Shown here: positions 26,293-40,500 of the stretch, in pieces
Layout of the letters: each line of letters begins with the position of its first letter
Numbering within the stretch: position 1 is the stretch's first letter
Assembly: GCF_030704535.1 (NCBI RefSeq)
Contig: NC_081823.1
Coordinates: forward strand, 26,652,001 to 26,716,000
Source: Vitis vinifera
Lineage: Eukaryota; Streptophyta; Magnoliopsida; Vitales; Vitaceae
Length of the DNA stretch: 64,000 nucleotides
Direction of reading: 5' to 3'
Program-made: the position numbers and the translations under genes
The notes under the pieces: generated by a model
What the model was told of the DNA's origin: nothing
The model's input: the letters and a program-made list of their open reading frames with translations, nothing else
Database searches by the model: none

Positions 26293-29239
26293 TCAGAAGA
26301 AGATCTCTTCCAACAAGCTTGTTGATCCTCTCGTGTAATCCCTGTATTTGTCATACGTCATGTAGTCATCAATACTTTCAGACTTCGATGTCTTTGCCTC
26401 TGTTATATTTATCTGTGGGAAGTCTTCTAGTGCTAAGGGCGGGTAAGGAAGCTGATAACGCGGCAAGATTGTGCAGTCTGGCATCTCCATATCCTGCAAA
26501 ACATTACAGACAGATCGATATATATATATGTATATATATGTATCACCATCTATTTATTAACCTCCAAGGACGCTGCCATGGCTGCAGAATTCAAGAAAGG
26601 CTCCTATGGCCAATAAGAAGATTAACATTAGAGTAGGTTCCTATCAAACACCCGGTGTATAGAATTATACGATCCTTTTTTCTTTCCTCAAAAGTAGTTC
26701 CCTTTATATATCAAAATGATAGAACTAAAATAAAATAGCATGTGGTTTCTTATCATTGGTAGCTCGAAAGGCCTAGGTTCTGAGTAAATTAAAAGTAATA
26801 AAGGCCCCCCTTCTCCAACATTTTTTTTCTGTATTTCTGATTAATATAACAGTACCAAACCAGATTTCTTAAACGGGAAATGTAGCAAAACAGTTGCATA
26901 ATGTGGGAGAAAATGGAGAGGAAAGATGTGTGAGACAGTCAAAAGAAGTTATAGAAAATGGTGAAGAAAGCTAGTTGAGTCGGTCTAAGAGATTTTTAGA
27001 GGAAGCTTTAGGAAAAGAATGTGAGTTTCAGCTCCAACTTTTGTTACTTTAAGATCGAAAGAGACCTCTAAAGGGCTTGTTTTGTGGGCCAGTTACAACC
27101 AATTAGCCCACTGTACTTTTCAAGCCAGTTTGTATGTGTGTGTGAACACGGCCTTAGTGCAGACTGGAAGCCTATAAAGTTCACAAAATTATATGAGGTG
27201 TGAACAAGACACCTTAATGAAAAAGCGGCAATATGATGAGACTGTACTCTTGGCAATCGAGAAGACTAGATAATGACCTAGGAAAAGCCAATTCGAGAAT
27301 TGACCTATGGCTTATCTAGAGAAATTCTTGCTGTATATATGCTTTTCTCATCTTATGCTATGTTATGGATGCCTTTTCTGATCCATCAAAATAAGATTTG
27401 GAGACAGCTTTGCAGAAAAATGCAACCACACTGAGCCTAACTACATACTTTCAGGAAATATTTCTCATCATTGTACCAAGAAGAAGATTGTACCTGAATT
27501 AGATCTGAAGAGTAGTACTGCACATTGAGAGAGTACAAATTAGCTGAACTGTTAGCTTCATCTGAGGGAAATTGAGCTTGTAAATCATCTGTTACACCAG
27601 TTTCAAAGGGTGTTCCTTGAGTGATATCCGACGAAGAAGTGTCAGATGGAAATTTGGGGCAATCTTGCTCAAAATTTTCATCTCCAGCTTCTCTTCCCTG
27701 GGAACTTTCAATTCCACTTGTGTCATCCACTGATAAATGTTCCTCTAAGCCCCAAGCCGATTCCTTCCCCACATTTGCATTCTCTTCTTCCTTGTTTTTG
27801 CTCACATGTATCGTCTTCTTGAAAATGCGGCATAATGCATACGAATCCTGAGTGCAAATCATTTAAATCAGTTACATTAGTAAATATATACTCAATGAAC
27901 ATAGAATAATTGTCCAAAATGAGTATGCAAGAAAAGAATAACTTAGAAAGATCCACGAAAGCTGGTTCAAAAGAGGGGAGAAAAGGGAAATAGCAGATTT
28001 TTTTTCTTTGGAAAAATGGTTCAAACGGTGAAAACAAAACCCAGAAGAAAAGCAAATTAATGAAAGTGTAACACCAAAAATCTAGAACTAAAGGGTTTGG
28101 CATCATAACAATCAACTGTTTAAAAGAAAATGATAAGAAGAAAGAAAAAGAAAAGCATCTTGAAATGGTGATACACATGGTCTAACGATTGAATCAATCA
28201 GTTGAGATCTGCAAACCTATTGACAATATGATTGCAAATCCTCTAAGCTTTACACTGTCTGTCGACTATGCTTCACGTAGAGGCACTAGGAAGATTCTTT
28301 TAGGATCTTAGTTGCTATCACTGAGAACTCTCATGTTGCCCATTTCAATATATGTAAGTCTTGCTAGTAGTTTTTAAACCTAGAAATGATAAGAAAACAA
28401 GGTATATGTATACATTACCATTAATTCCTCTAGACCCTAGTGTTACAGTTCATAAACTGCAGATCCCCTTTGCCACAGTGGACTGATCAAGATCACAAAA
28501 TTCACAATACTGGGGATTAATTAAATCCATCTATTCATATCCATACGTTTTTACTTGATTCAATTATAGGCATGCATTTAATAGATACTGTCCAAAGAAT
28601 GAAGATGATGCAGGGATTGATTCAGAATGGATGTGATCAATATCCACCAAAAATTTGGCATTTGCAGAAGAAGCTAGCTACAAGGGTTATACCTTGAGAG
28701 AAGAGGTGGACCCACACATTGAATCAATGAGGCGGTACTCGTGCATCACCCAGTTAGTCCTAAGGCCATGGGGAGCTCGACCTCTATAGTATACCAGAGT
28801 CTTCTTCATGCCAACCGGCCGCTTCTGAGAGTGCACTGCCCGGTCTTTCCCAGTGGCTTTCCAGTACCCAGCTCGGGTCGCCCGGTTAGTTCTCGACCCA
28901 TTAGGGTACTTTCGATCCCTGGGACTGTAGAAGTACCACTCCATATCTTTGCTTGGTAAAAATGATTTATCTGTATATCAATGAAAACACCATATAGAAT
29001 TAATCAAATTAAGATTAGCTAGGCTAAATGAATGCATTTACAAGTGGTTCAAATATGAAGTACTGCATATATATATATATACCTGGCAAATCCCAGGGTT
29101 CACACTTGTAGAGATCAACCTCTGGGATTATTTCAAGCTCAATGGTGCCACCATTGATTTTTCGATCTAGGTAGTAAGCAACAAGCTCCTCATCAGTGGG
29201 GTGGAATCTGAATCCAGGAGGAAGACTCATGGGAGCCAT
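26293..29239 (-). CDS. NAC-domain transcription factor
   Basis: Four exons on -: 29083-29239, 28693-28970, 27494-27847 and 26293-26493 (990 nt, 329 aa). All have GT-AG borders and consistent phases. ATG 29239 gives [20 protein letters not shown]. The first ATG was preferred over non-ATG extension upstream. The NAC domain (about residues 6-154) is complete, with subdomains [31 protein letters not shown] with [32 protein letters not shown] with [14 protein letters not shown], and [10 protein letters not shown] ending in YALCRIFKK. The C-terminus is acidic and Ser-rich. The last exon, after a 1-kb intron, adds EDFPQINI and a terminal LLEEIFF block, the kind of conserved NAC tail expected in an activation region. 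A GA-rich run sits just 5' of the start. The subgroup is not assigned with confidence. Confidence 0.92.
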
Positions 29240-29821
29240 TGCAGAACTAGTAGTAGTGATCAAAGAGAAAGAAAGAGAGAGAGAGGGGGGGAGAAAGAGA
29301 GATTGGGATTACACAATGAAGGGGATGAAATAAATAAGCCACTGTTGGGATCAAGTTCTTGAAATGACCCTTGTGATTGGGGACACATTACAACGTTGCC
29401 ACTGTCTTTTACAAGGAAAGGAGAAATGGTGAGTGGTGGGATTGGCAAATGTGAAGAGAAATGGAGGGTTGGATGGGGAAATGAGAGGTGGCTTTTTAAG
29501 ATTCTAAGTGTGAGGTTCTGTGTGAAAACCCTGAGAGAGAGGATAAGAAGCTTCTCTGTGCTTTTGTCTGCTCACAAACTAACAAAAAATCAGAAGCCCC
29601 CTCCAAAGGCTGCGTGGGCCACTCACCGCCCACTGCCCACAGCACGCGATACTAGGCCCTTCTTCTCTTATTTTATTAACACCTACCACAGTCTACAATC
29701 ATATTCTACTCTTAGTATAATAACATTCTACGATTTTTATATTTCTCAACTGTTTCCTTACAAATGTGTTTACATTTGTCCCGTCCCTCATATAGTTTGA
29801 TTTTCATGTTTCACAATGATG

Positions 29822-29858
<37 letters not shown>

Positions 29859-32800
29859 TTGCCACTAGTTTTTTTCTTAAATAAATTTGAATAAATCCCA
29901 CATTAGTTCTTTTTCTTAAATAAATTTAGAAGTATTTGCATAGATTACATATCATGGAAATATTGGATAAACATAGGTAAAAAAAAAAAAAAAAACCTCT
30001 CAAGATTTCTAGTTAATCAGAACTCTAATCTTGTACATTAATTGAAAACCTAAAAATACTATTAGATAGTGTCCAACAAACATATATTAGGCTAATGTCT
30101 CCTGTCACATGCCCCATGCATACACATGCATGAAGAGGCACGTTATAACTTAGTGATTATAGTTGAGAGTCATACCTATATATATACATGATGAGGCAAA
30201 CTAAAGTTTGTGAATTATAGCTAATTAATGAAGAGATGAGGGATCAGGAGATTCAAACCTTAAACCTTTAGTTAACCAATATTCTAATAACTTGTTATGC
30301 TACCAATGAGCCCACAATGTATAAAATACCCGAATAGTTTTACTTATCACATTCATGTCAACACATCGTAAATCAATGTATAATCTATAGTATAGAACAT
30401 GTCACCTCCTTATTAGGCATTTACAGCAAATCAAATTCCTTTCAATAACAAAATATTATGAAGAATACGATCACATGCATGCAGGTACTAATTAAGCCCA
30501 AAGTAAATTTTCATCATTCTAAATTAATTTGTTGTTACAAAGAAGAAAAACGATACCTATATATAAAAGGACATATATAGGGGCACAATGAAGGCATCCC
30601 ATTAGCCATCATATAAAACAATCCCCCTCTAGATAACTAGCTACAGATATGAATAATGTATTTGCACTTTAAGTACACAATACAATTAATCATATGTTAA
30701 CCTTTTCCATGACGGTGGCATATATGCTATATTTATATAGGCCATACTTATTTGAATATTGAAATAAAGAATTCTACCTTCAAAGGCATGGCTAATTAGA
30801 AACAAAACACAAAATCTTTGATTCAATTGTTCGATACTTTTGTACTACATTTCTATAACTTAATTAATTCGATCTAATTAGACATCGGTTGGCCCACTAT
30901 AACAGTCATAATGGAAAGAAGAAAAGTATAGACAATATGATCAAGAATGTGAGGATTTGTTTCTATATGAATCAAAAAAGAAAGTCTAAAAGTTTTCTCA
31001 AAGGAATTTGACTTAAAAATTGAACTCAACTATCAAAGATATGTTTCAAGTAGTTGATGTCTATAAATGTTAGAAATTAGGATTCAAGGGGGAAAAATGG
31101 ATTATATGATCCCATTTGAAGCGAATGGTACTTCAAAATGATTGCATGTAATTAATTATGAAGAAAATCAAGCAATTTAAAACTTAATGATATGCTTTTG
31201 GCTGTGAACACATGATTCTGTTCATTGAATAAAGTGAGATATAGATGGGGGCGATGGGCCATATGATGGGGGCCATGAGATAATTCTTCTCTCTTTAATC
31301 TTTATCTAGAGCCCAAAGGGAAAAAAAACACTTTTATCATTCAACAGTCGATGAGTTTAGCAGGGGGCCCTCAGTAGCTGAACAAATCTACCTGGCACAC
31401 CGTCACACTCAACTTTTTCTTTTTATATTTTCTTTCTTATTTTCCAGTCATCCAAACTACTTTTTCTTTACTGTTTTTTTTTTTTTTTTTTTGGTCGTTT
31501 GTGGTGCACTTTAGTTTCCTTTCCTTAAAATATCATTTTCATATGGGTAAAGACAAACTAGCCACTTTAATGATTACAACACAACACAATCTTTGACTGG
31601 TCTCCCTCACTCGTCACCCATTACCATGGGTTCAAATTTTGTTAATATATTCAACTTGGGCACTGAATTGAATGAAAAACATCAGATTTGGAATGATCTG
31701 TGAAATGGGTTATAATGGAAAAACCCAGTATTCAATTATAAGTTTGTCTACCATCTTTACAGGCTTTATGTGGGGGAGAGATGGAGCTAGGGTTTAAGGG
31801 TTTTTTTTTTTTGTAGCTGAAAGATCCTTTTTCTATCTTTATAAAACCTTGCTCCACAATATTGATGAGTAGAGAGGAACGTACACACCTCTCAAGCTTA
31901 TGTGAATTAAGCTAGCTTTTGATTTGCATAAAGAGATTCCAAACCCATCTCTTTTGCAATCAAGGGCTAAGGAGCAAACTACATAGTTCCAAAAAAAAAA
32001 AAAAAAAAGTAGACTCTGATTCATCACACAGTTTCAGTTTTGTTTCTTTTGCTTTGCCATTGCATAGGTTGATCTTAAACCCATATGGGACTGATGGATT
32101 CAGTCTTTTTTTATTATATTAGTGAAGAGGAAGAAAGAAAAAGAAAGAGAAGGAAGAGAGAGAGAGAGATCTAAAGCCATGCAACCTTTCACACGATCAT
32201 CAAGCTATAAGGGGATAGATAAATAAAGCAAAGAGGGGGAGGTGGGGAGGTGGAGGTGGTAGAATTGGGTGGCTAAGAGAGCACCTGATTCCCATGCATA
32301 TGTCAGCTATCATTTTTCTTTTTCTTAATTTTTGGACCACAAAAGACAAATGCGAAATGCTAGAGATTCTTCCTTTTATTCTATATATATGCTATGAGAT
32401 GTAGCTTTCACCCAGGTACTTAGCCATCCATGCTGCCGGCCCCACTACATATATGCCTGTTTTTACATTAATTTGGAGTAACATTTAAGTGGCATTTTTC
32501 ATATATACCTCTTGTTCGTATTAGACAAGTAACAAGTCTTTGAAATGGGCTTCTGTGGCTTGGATGTAACTTATCATGCATGTGCTTTAATTTATATTTT
32601 TATTGTCAACTAATTTACCTTCAAATTGGAATCTTCATATGATTATCAAACTCGTTTTTCTGAGAAGCTGTTTTAGTACCTTTACTCAGGTTGGCCGAAT
32701 GCATATTAATGTACAGTGTTGGACAGGAAATTAAGATTAATTTGAAACTAAGTCAACTTTGATTACAAATTAATATGAGTCTTACTATAGATCAAAGGGT
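29240..32800. other. NAC promoter side and intergenic DNA
   Basis: GA-rich leader at 29262-29310 (5' UTR side of the NAC gene). Further on: an (AT)n run, a T-run at about 31470-31492, a GA run near 32157-32170, and no convincing coding sequence on either strand. Confidence 0.5.
29825..29856. repeat. (AT)n microsatellite
   Basis: Uninterrupted AT dinucleotides for about 32 bp, likely polymorphic in length. Confidence 0.95.
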
Positions 32801-33308
32801 TGTTGAAATCTTTTATGTGTGGACTTACATAATCAATGTGATAATGTCATAAATTAATGTTATTTTATTTTTGCATTGTGGTTCATAATAGGGCTGGAGA
32901 CATATTGTTGCTTGATTTTTTATGGGCTCACCCTAATTCACTTTACTGGCCCATTAAGTTAAGTGGTCCAAATAATGTATATAATGTGTGATATATATAT
33001 ATATGAATATATTTATTTATATATATATATATATAAGTACAAATGAAGGTTTCTTCTTCTTGGGCTAAAAAAAGGACGCGCTACACACTTGTCTTAAGAG
33101 CGCACACAGACTGAATCTTGGGTGTAGAAAGAGAAGAGCTCATTGAACTCAGATTTTCATATCATCACGAACTGAGCATATTCTTGGATACCAATGAAGC
33201 ATGAAAATGGCTTTCCATGGCATTAATCAAGGTAAGCATTTTATTTATTGCTATTTAATGCATGCTTTAATGTCTACATGTGATCCTATATTGTTTAAAA
33301 TTTCATCA
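32801..33308 (+). repeat. 5' LTR of the copia element
   Basis: 508 bp, TG..CA, bounded by AGGGT on the left and the primer site on the right. It contains (AT)n runs at about 32992-33034. Its first ~140 bases match 40846-40948, its interior matches 46031-46172, and its last ~75 bases match 47384-47460. Confidence 0.92.
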
Positions 33309-33310
33309 AT

Positions 33311-33322
33311 TGGTATCAGAGC
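33311..33322 (+). other. Primer-binding site (tRNA-iMet)
   Basis: TGGTATCAGAGC, complementary to the 3' end of initiator tRNA-Met, lies 2 bases after the 5' LTR. A roughly 1.1-kb leader rich in T-runs follows before gag. Confidence 0.9.
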
Positions 33323-34397
33323 TATACATGGATGACATTTGAGTTGCATATTTGAGTTATTTTAGGTTTCCCGTTTTCTGGTTTGGAAGCCATTTTTGGA
33401 GCTTTTTTTTTCGTTTAGTGTTGATTCTCGATTTTCAAGCTCGATTGACGTTGGAGACTTGTAGAAAATATTGTTTGGAGCAAAACCCTTTTTTTTTTTT
33501 TTTTTTTTTTGGAGCTCATTTGATGGGATTTCGAAAATTAAGGCTTATTTTGGTTCTTCCTTTTATGCGGTTTTTGTGTAATTTTTGGGTTTAGATTGAA
33601 GGATTGATGTTTGAGGATGGAAACCTAAATGTTTTTGTCAGAAAATGCACAAAATTTTGGCCCAAAAAAAAAAAAAAATCTTCTTCAAAAGAACCAAGTC
33701 GTGTTTAGCCCGGTAGAGAATATGAACAGTGCATGATGACATCATCATGACATCATAAAAAAATTTTGTTGTCTTGGTATTCTTGGAATTATTATGCATT
33801 TGTTAAATTTGGTTTTATTAGGACAATTATTATTATTATTGTTCTTTATGTTATAATTTTTTTTTATCTTATACCAATAATATTGTTGTCTTATGCCCTT
33901 TTTTGTTAAATATTTAAATTTATTATGGCAATAAAGAACACTTATATGATTGTCCATCGCAATTCCAAGTGTGTCAAGTTGTGCAAATTAAATATTTGAG
34001 TTTATCATAACAATAGTGAACACATATGTGGTTGTCTATCGTGATTCTATATGTAATTGTCTTTGTTAAGATATTTTATCTCCCACTTTTGGTTGTTTTA
34101 TTATTGGGATTACTAAGGTCCATACAGGTATTTTAATTGTCCTATCGATGATTATAATACTTGGTAGGATGGTTAGATTGGTGAAGGAAATTAATTATAT
34201 ATTATGAACCATACTAATTTTCTTTTGCCCTTTCAATAATAAAATTAGTGCATCTTGATTGTGATATTTAATTAGTTGTTCTTACCACTGTGGAATTTCA
34301 GATTCCAAGCTATTGCTAAATTGAGAAATTCTGGAAACTAGCAAATAGCATGATATTGTAATAACATGCATATTGTTTAATTTTGTTATTTTCCAGC

Positions 34398-35334
34398 TAC
34401 TAGTAATCCTGGAATTACTCTGCAATTATCTGCCATCAAGCCTCTTACTAGAAATAACTTTGAGGAATGGTATGAGTCTTTCAATGTGCATATGACTCTG
34501 CACAATTTGGACTTGGCTTTGAGAGTTAATGAGCCAAGTAAGCCCACTGATGTGAGCTCTGCTAATGAAAGATCCTTTTATAAGAGATGGGAGCACTCCA
34601 ATAGGAGTTGTTTGATGGTGATGAATTATACTATGGATAAATCTATTAAAGAATGTGTGCCAAAGACGGAAAGGGTCAAAGACTTTTTGGAAAATGTAAA
34701 GGCCAATTATACCAAGATTGATAAGGTAGAAATGGCAGCTTATTTGAAGCTTCTCACAACCACTATGTATGATGGAGTAAGTGGGGTTAAAGATCACATC
34801 ATCAAGGTAAAGCACTACTTCAACAAGGTAAATGAGATGAAAGTGGAGTTGAGTGAGAAATTCTTGAAATGGTTGATACTTGAGTATCTTCCTACTTCCT
34901 TTGATGCAGTGAAGTTGACTTATAAGGCCTTGAAGGAATAATGGACTTTGGAGGAGTTGATGTCCATTATGGTGCAACATGAAGTCTCACTAAAGAAAAA
35001 TGAGACTCACTCCCTTGCTCTTGTTACTGACCAAGTGAGCAATATGAAGAAAAAACCTCCACACAAGAATTTTGGAGGCTCTAAGCAATTCAAGAGGAAA
35101 GGGAATTCGAGTCAAGGAACCTTTAATGCATCTGTTTCTTCTAATGCTACAAAGAATGAGAAATTCAAAGAGAAGTGCAACTTTTGCCACAAGATTGGCC
35201 ACAAGCAGGCTAATTGCTTCAAGTTTAAAAATTGGCTAGAGAAGAAGAAGAAATGTGAAATTGTGGTTGTGGTTAATTTGAATGCAAACATGATTGAGAC
35301 TAATATTGTTGATGTTCATGTCAATTCTTGGTGA
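34398..35334 (+). pseudogene. copia Gag remnant
   Basis: The frame reads from about 34398 (LQLSAIKPLTRNNFEEWYES) through a UBN2-type gag domain to a zinc knuckle CNFCHKIGHKQANC (CX2CX4HX4C) near 35178-35220. One in-frame TAA at about 34939 splits it. The start codon is uncertain: the open region begins just after a splice-acceptor-like TTCCAG at 34397, so the Gag start may have been upstream. The protease coding sequence follows and is cut by the insertion at 35355. Confidence 0.85.
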
Positions 35335-36437
35335 TTAGATATTGGTGCCACCATTGATTCGTTCTCAATTGGTGTCTCAGCTGATTCATGTCCTCTCAAT
35401 GGTCGCTGACAGTGGTGCCATTTGATTTGTGTCCAGCTGGTGTCTTGATTTCAATCCTCAGACGAGAGCAATCAACAAAATTTATAACCTATTACACCAT
35501 GTACTAGGGTAGCAAAGACAAAGCTACTATAGCATAGTGGCTCTAGGATCATTCACTAGAATGGGTTTTCACTCCACAATTGATATTAATTCAAAGATGA
35601 ATTGGTGTCTTTTCATTTCAAGGATAGCTTTAAAAGAAAACATAAAGATGTTTGAATGAAAAAGGTTTGGTTTTAAACTAACCAAAAATAGTAACTGATT
35701 TTACTTATAAAGAAAAGTGTTTTTTGGAGTTTAGATCACTAGGCTCAGGTTCCTTGTACAAAAAGGAGAGTTCCGGTCACTTGTTTATTTTTCTCGCATT
35801 GGGGATTTAACATATAGTTATTTTCCCAACCGGTTTTGTACAGATGCTTCCCTTTAATGGGTTCAAACACTAAATCCCTCTCACTGATACATCTTGCAAT
35901 GGCTCATACCTCTCACCTAACACTTTCCATTCAAGGTGATCTTTAACCTTGGATTACCCGTCAAAAGCTCACAAGAGATAACTAATGGATGTCTCCTTAG
36001 AGTCCAAAAGTTTACCAAGTGTTGGCTATTCTAGAAAATCCTACCTTCAAACCACCTCCCAAAGGCTCGTAAGAGGTAAACTAGTGCATCTCAATGGATG
36101 AAGATCACTTGCCTTACCAAGTGTTGGCCTAGGTGATTTAAAGGCGTTTTAAGTTAACTAAAAAGATAAAAACCATTAACGGGTCACACTTTCTCTTCAT
36201 TAAAAACTAAAACAACAAAACTTCCAATTTATGCATGTGAAAACTTACCCGGCTTTCTTCACTCCAAGAGACAAAGAGCCTAGCCTCTCATCCTCTGAGG
36301 AAAAATCCTTAGAGTTTGATCAACTAGAAAGAAAAATAACGAGAAAACAAAAATATATATATATATATATGAAGGAAAAACAGAGCAAGTGCTCTGTATT
36401 TTATATATCTTCATCCTGTCGGATTACATTCTGATAT

Positions 36438-36525
36438 ATGATCGATCTATCATCAATCTATGATCGATCTATCATCGATCTATGATCCATCTATTATCGA
36501 TCTATGATCCATCTATCATCGATAT
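36438..36525 (+). repeat. 22-bp ATCGATC-type tandem array (four units)
   Basis: Four 22-bp units starting at 36438, 36460, 36482 and 36504 (ATGAT(C)(G/C)ATCTAT type), within the solo LTR. Each holds ATCGAT palindromes. Confidence 0.9.
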
Positions 36526-36645
36526 CCTCTGTAAAGGAAATTACAAACTATTTATAAGAGGTTATTCACCCTTTGTTTTTACTTAAAGACTAAGGAATCC
36601 TATGATAGGTGGGTTACAAGGAGACTTTGGGGATTTAGACATCAA

Positions 36646-36720
36646 ATATCTAAAGAAAAAATATCTCAAAATATCTAAAGAAAAATATCTCAAAATATCT
36701 AAAGAAAAATATCTCAAAAT
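36646..36720 (+). repeat. 24-bp tandem repeat (three units)
   Basis: ATATCTAAAGAAAAATATCT-type units start at 36646, 36671 and 36695, the first with one extra A. Confidence 0.9.
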
Positions 36721-37524
36721 GTCGGTTGCACATATCGGGAAGCTTCAGGAGAATACCACGGCACTGTGCAAAATGGCTGCGAAACTCTCCGGGTAAGCGC
36801 TATCAGAGGATTCGGATATGTCTGTCCGGGGAAGTTGAAACGCCCTCTTCTCCCATCCGGCGTCAGGCGCCAGATGTGAAATATCCAGAGAAGGTGGAAC
36901 AAGAAAGTCAGCCGGACAGAATTCCGGATATGAGATATCCGGAGAAGATGGAACGTCGCAAGGGTGACCGTTTGCGTGTGCATGGTGTAGGTACCCATCC
37001 GGAGCAACTCCATCTGGATTCCCCAAGAGGACACACGGTGTGCTCCCCTATTCGAACTCCCTTAGGGAGAAGCACACGACACTCGCGATCATCACACCCG
37101 GACGATAGCATATCCTATCCGGATATGTTGTCCGGATCATTGACTAAAGTGCACAAGCCTTGCTACGTCATTCCGACAGCCTGCCACAGCCCACGTTCCG
37201 CCGCCCTCCGATAGTGTGTCCGGATGCCCATACTCCTTGCATTCCGGATTTGCTTATGGCAAAGGACTTCAAAGCTTCGGTTCTTCATGTTTCTGAGCTT
37301 TCCATTGCTTTGCCATGGATTCCAAAGAACTCTCCTCAATCTCGGATTGCTTTGGTGATCAAAAAGCTATCAAAACACCAAAACTTAACACAATTTGATT
37401 AGAATTGATTGCAAGGGTCCTTAATATGTTAATTGGGTTAAAAAGTGATAACTACTACTCAAAAGTGTTTAAAAGAGTTAATTACAAGCTATGAAATAGC
37501 ACTTTTTGAGTAGTAATCAACCAT

Positions 37525-40500
37525 TCATGTCACTAATTCTTTGCAGGAAATGACAAACAAAAGGAGGTCGTCAAAGCATGAAGAATGTGTGTGTATGGGT
37601 GATGGAAGCAAAGTGAAAATAGAATTTTTTTGACATGATAAAGCTAAGATTGACCACATAAAGTTTTTTGTTGTTACACAATGTTGCTTACATACCCTTA
37701 CTTAGGAGGAATCTGATTTTTGTATTTATTTTAGATAGACAAGGTTACATTTTCCACTTTGGAGGATAAAAAGTGGATATATTTAGCAATTCAGTTCTAA
37801 TTGGCAATGTTGTTTTGTTTGGCAATCTTTATAGTCTCAGTTTGCATCATGGTCCTTTATGTGATTCATCTTCTATTAATTCTTTTGTTGGTTGCAAGCA
37901 TGCTAGAATGAATTTAAGTTCTTCCATGTTGTGGCACAAACGCCTAAGTCATATTTCCAGGCAAAGATTAAAGAGATTGGTTAGAGATGGTGTGCTTTTT
38001 AATCTTGATTTCTCAGAATTCGAGACTTATGTTGTTTGCTTAAAGGGGAAGATAACAGCTAAGACCAGAAATGAGAAGATTCGTAGGTGTGGAAGTACTT
38101 TAGACTTGATCCACAGAGATATATGTGGTCCTTTGACACCAACTGCTTTAGGGGGTTATAAATATTTCATCACTTTTATTGATGATTTCTCTAGATATGG
38201 TTATGTTGAACTAATCCATGAGAAATTTGACTCCCTAAATGTGTTTAAGGCCTTCAAGGCTAAGAGGGAGTTGCGGTTAGGAAAACACATTAAAGTTGTG
38301 AAGTCTGATAGAGGTGGTAAGTATTATGGGAGATATGATGAGATTGGATGGAATCCTAGACCATTCGCTAACTTTCTGTTGGAATGCAGCATTGATGCTA
38401 GATATACAATGTCAGGCACTCCTCAACGGAATGGGGTTGCAGAAATGAGGAATCGCAAATTGTTGGATATGGTAAGGTGCATGTTGTTTAATTCCTTCTT
38501 ACTAGAATTTCTATGAGGTGAAGCCTTAAGGACTGCAACATATATTTTGAATCAAGTGCCCAGTAAGTTTGTGTCTAAGACACCTTATGAGCTATGGTCA
38601 TAAAAGAAACCAAGTCTTCGCCATTTTCATGTTTGGGGATGTAAGGTTGAGGTTAGGCCATATAACCCACAGTCAAAGAAACTAGATCCTAAAACCATTA
38701 GTGGTTTCTTCGTTGGTTATTGCATTGGATCAAGGGGCTCCGGATTTTATTGTCCATCTCATACCACCAGGATCATTGAGTAAGACAAGATTGTATACTT
38801 TGAAGATGGAGTTAATGCTTATCCCAATTTTGTGCCTCGTGAGATACCTTTTGGAAAAGATCATGTTATAATTTTTTTTCCCACAACTCATGTTCCAGAT
38901 GTGGATGTTCCTATTATCCAACAGTCGGCCAAATCAAGGAGAGCATAGTGATCAAGTGGAACCTGGCATTCTTGTTGATGGTACTATTGTTGATGGGATT
39001 CCTTTGAGAAGATCATAAAGGGTTCGTAGGCCGGCTATTTCAGATGATTACATGATTTATTTGTAGGAGTATGAATATGATGGTTATGATGCTTCTGATC
39101 TAGTCACTTATCAAAAATCAATTCAGTATCCTCAATTCACTTCTTGGAAAGAAGTCATGGACGATGAAATGAACTCTATGTATATGAATGGTGTTTGGAA
39201 TTTGGTCGAATTGCCACATGGTTGTAAACCAGTTGGATGCAAGTGGGTCTTTAAGACCAAATGTGATTCTAGCAGGCAAATAGAGAGATATAAAGCTAGA
39301 CTTGTGGTTAAAGGATATAGTCAAATAGAAGGAATTGATTTTAAAGAAACATTCTCACCTGTGTCGACCAATGACTCTTTTAGAGTGATTATGGTCATAG
39401 TAGCTCATTTTGATTTGGAGCTACATCAGATGGATGTCAAGACAGCTTTCTTGAATGGTGATCTAGATGAGGACGTGTATATGGAGTAATCTACTGGTTT
39501 TGCAGAAGTTGGAAAGGAAGATTTAGTTTTCAAGCTCAATAAGTCAATTTATGGTCTTAGATATGCTTCAAGGCGGTGGTATCTTGATAGGATTATCACC
39601 CAAAATGGTTTTAAAGAGAATACAGTTAACAGATGCATATATTTGAGGGTCAGTGGGAATAGTTACATATTTCTTGTTTTATATGTTGATGATATACTAC
39701 TCGCATCAAATGATTATAACTTGTTGATTGAGACAAAGCACATGTTGTCAACCCATTTTGACATGAAGGATCTTGGTGACGTTTCTTATGTTTTGGTCAT
39801 AAAGATATTCTTCATGATAGGGCTAATGAGGTGCTTAAATTGTCTCAAAGAACCTATATTGAGAAAATATTGAAGAGGTTCAATATGCACAACTGTAATT
39901 CTACTAGAGCACCAATTGTGAAGGGTGGTGAGTTTTCAAAGGCTTAGTGTCCTCAAAATGATGATGAGAGAGAGGAAATGAGAATCATTCCTTTTTCATC
40001 TTTGGTTGGCAGTCTTATGTATGCTCAAGTATGTAAACGCTCTGATATTGCTTTTGTTGTGGCCATGTTGGGAAGGTACTTGAGCAATCATGGGAGTCAA
40101 CATTGGAAAGCTGCTAAGAAGGTCCTTAGGTATTTGCAAGGAACTAAAGACTTAATGTTGACATATCAGCGCATCAACATACTTGATGTAGTTGGGTTTT
40201 GTGATACTGATTTTGATGACTGCATAGATGATAAGAAATCCACTACATGCTATATTTTTGTGATGGCAAGAGGAATTGTATCTTGGAAAAGTGTCAAGCA
40301 GACACTTACAGCATCCTCAACTATGGAGGTAGAGTATGTGGCATGTTATGAGGCTTGTTGTCATGCTATATGGATGCGGAATTTTATTTCAGCTTTGGGA
40401 GTTGTTGACTCCATTTCTAGACCACTGAAATTATTTTGTGATAATTCCACAACTGTTTGCTTTCTCTAAGAACACTAGGAGTACTTCTCGCTTCAAGCAT

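Larger units (their letters stand above)
35355..37519 (-). mobile_element. Solo-LTR-like insertion in the copia protease region
   Basis: Bounded by the 5-bp duplication ACCAT (35350-35354 and 37520-37524), with TG..CA ends: + strand begins TGATTCG and ends TAATCA. Read on -, it begins TGATTACTACTCAAAAAG, an LTR-like start. It is 2165 bp with no gag or pol, so a solo LTR in minus orientation is the simplest reading. It interrupts the copia reading frame between the protease motif DIGATI and the following residues. Confidence 0.8.

Noticed and set aside
29024-29263. NAC start at 29263, eight residues upstream
   Set aside because: That position is not ATG (TTG); the first ATG in frame is 29239, directly before the conserved NAC start.
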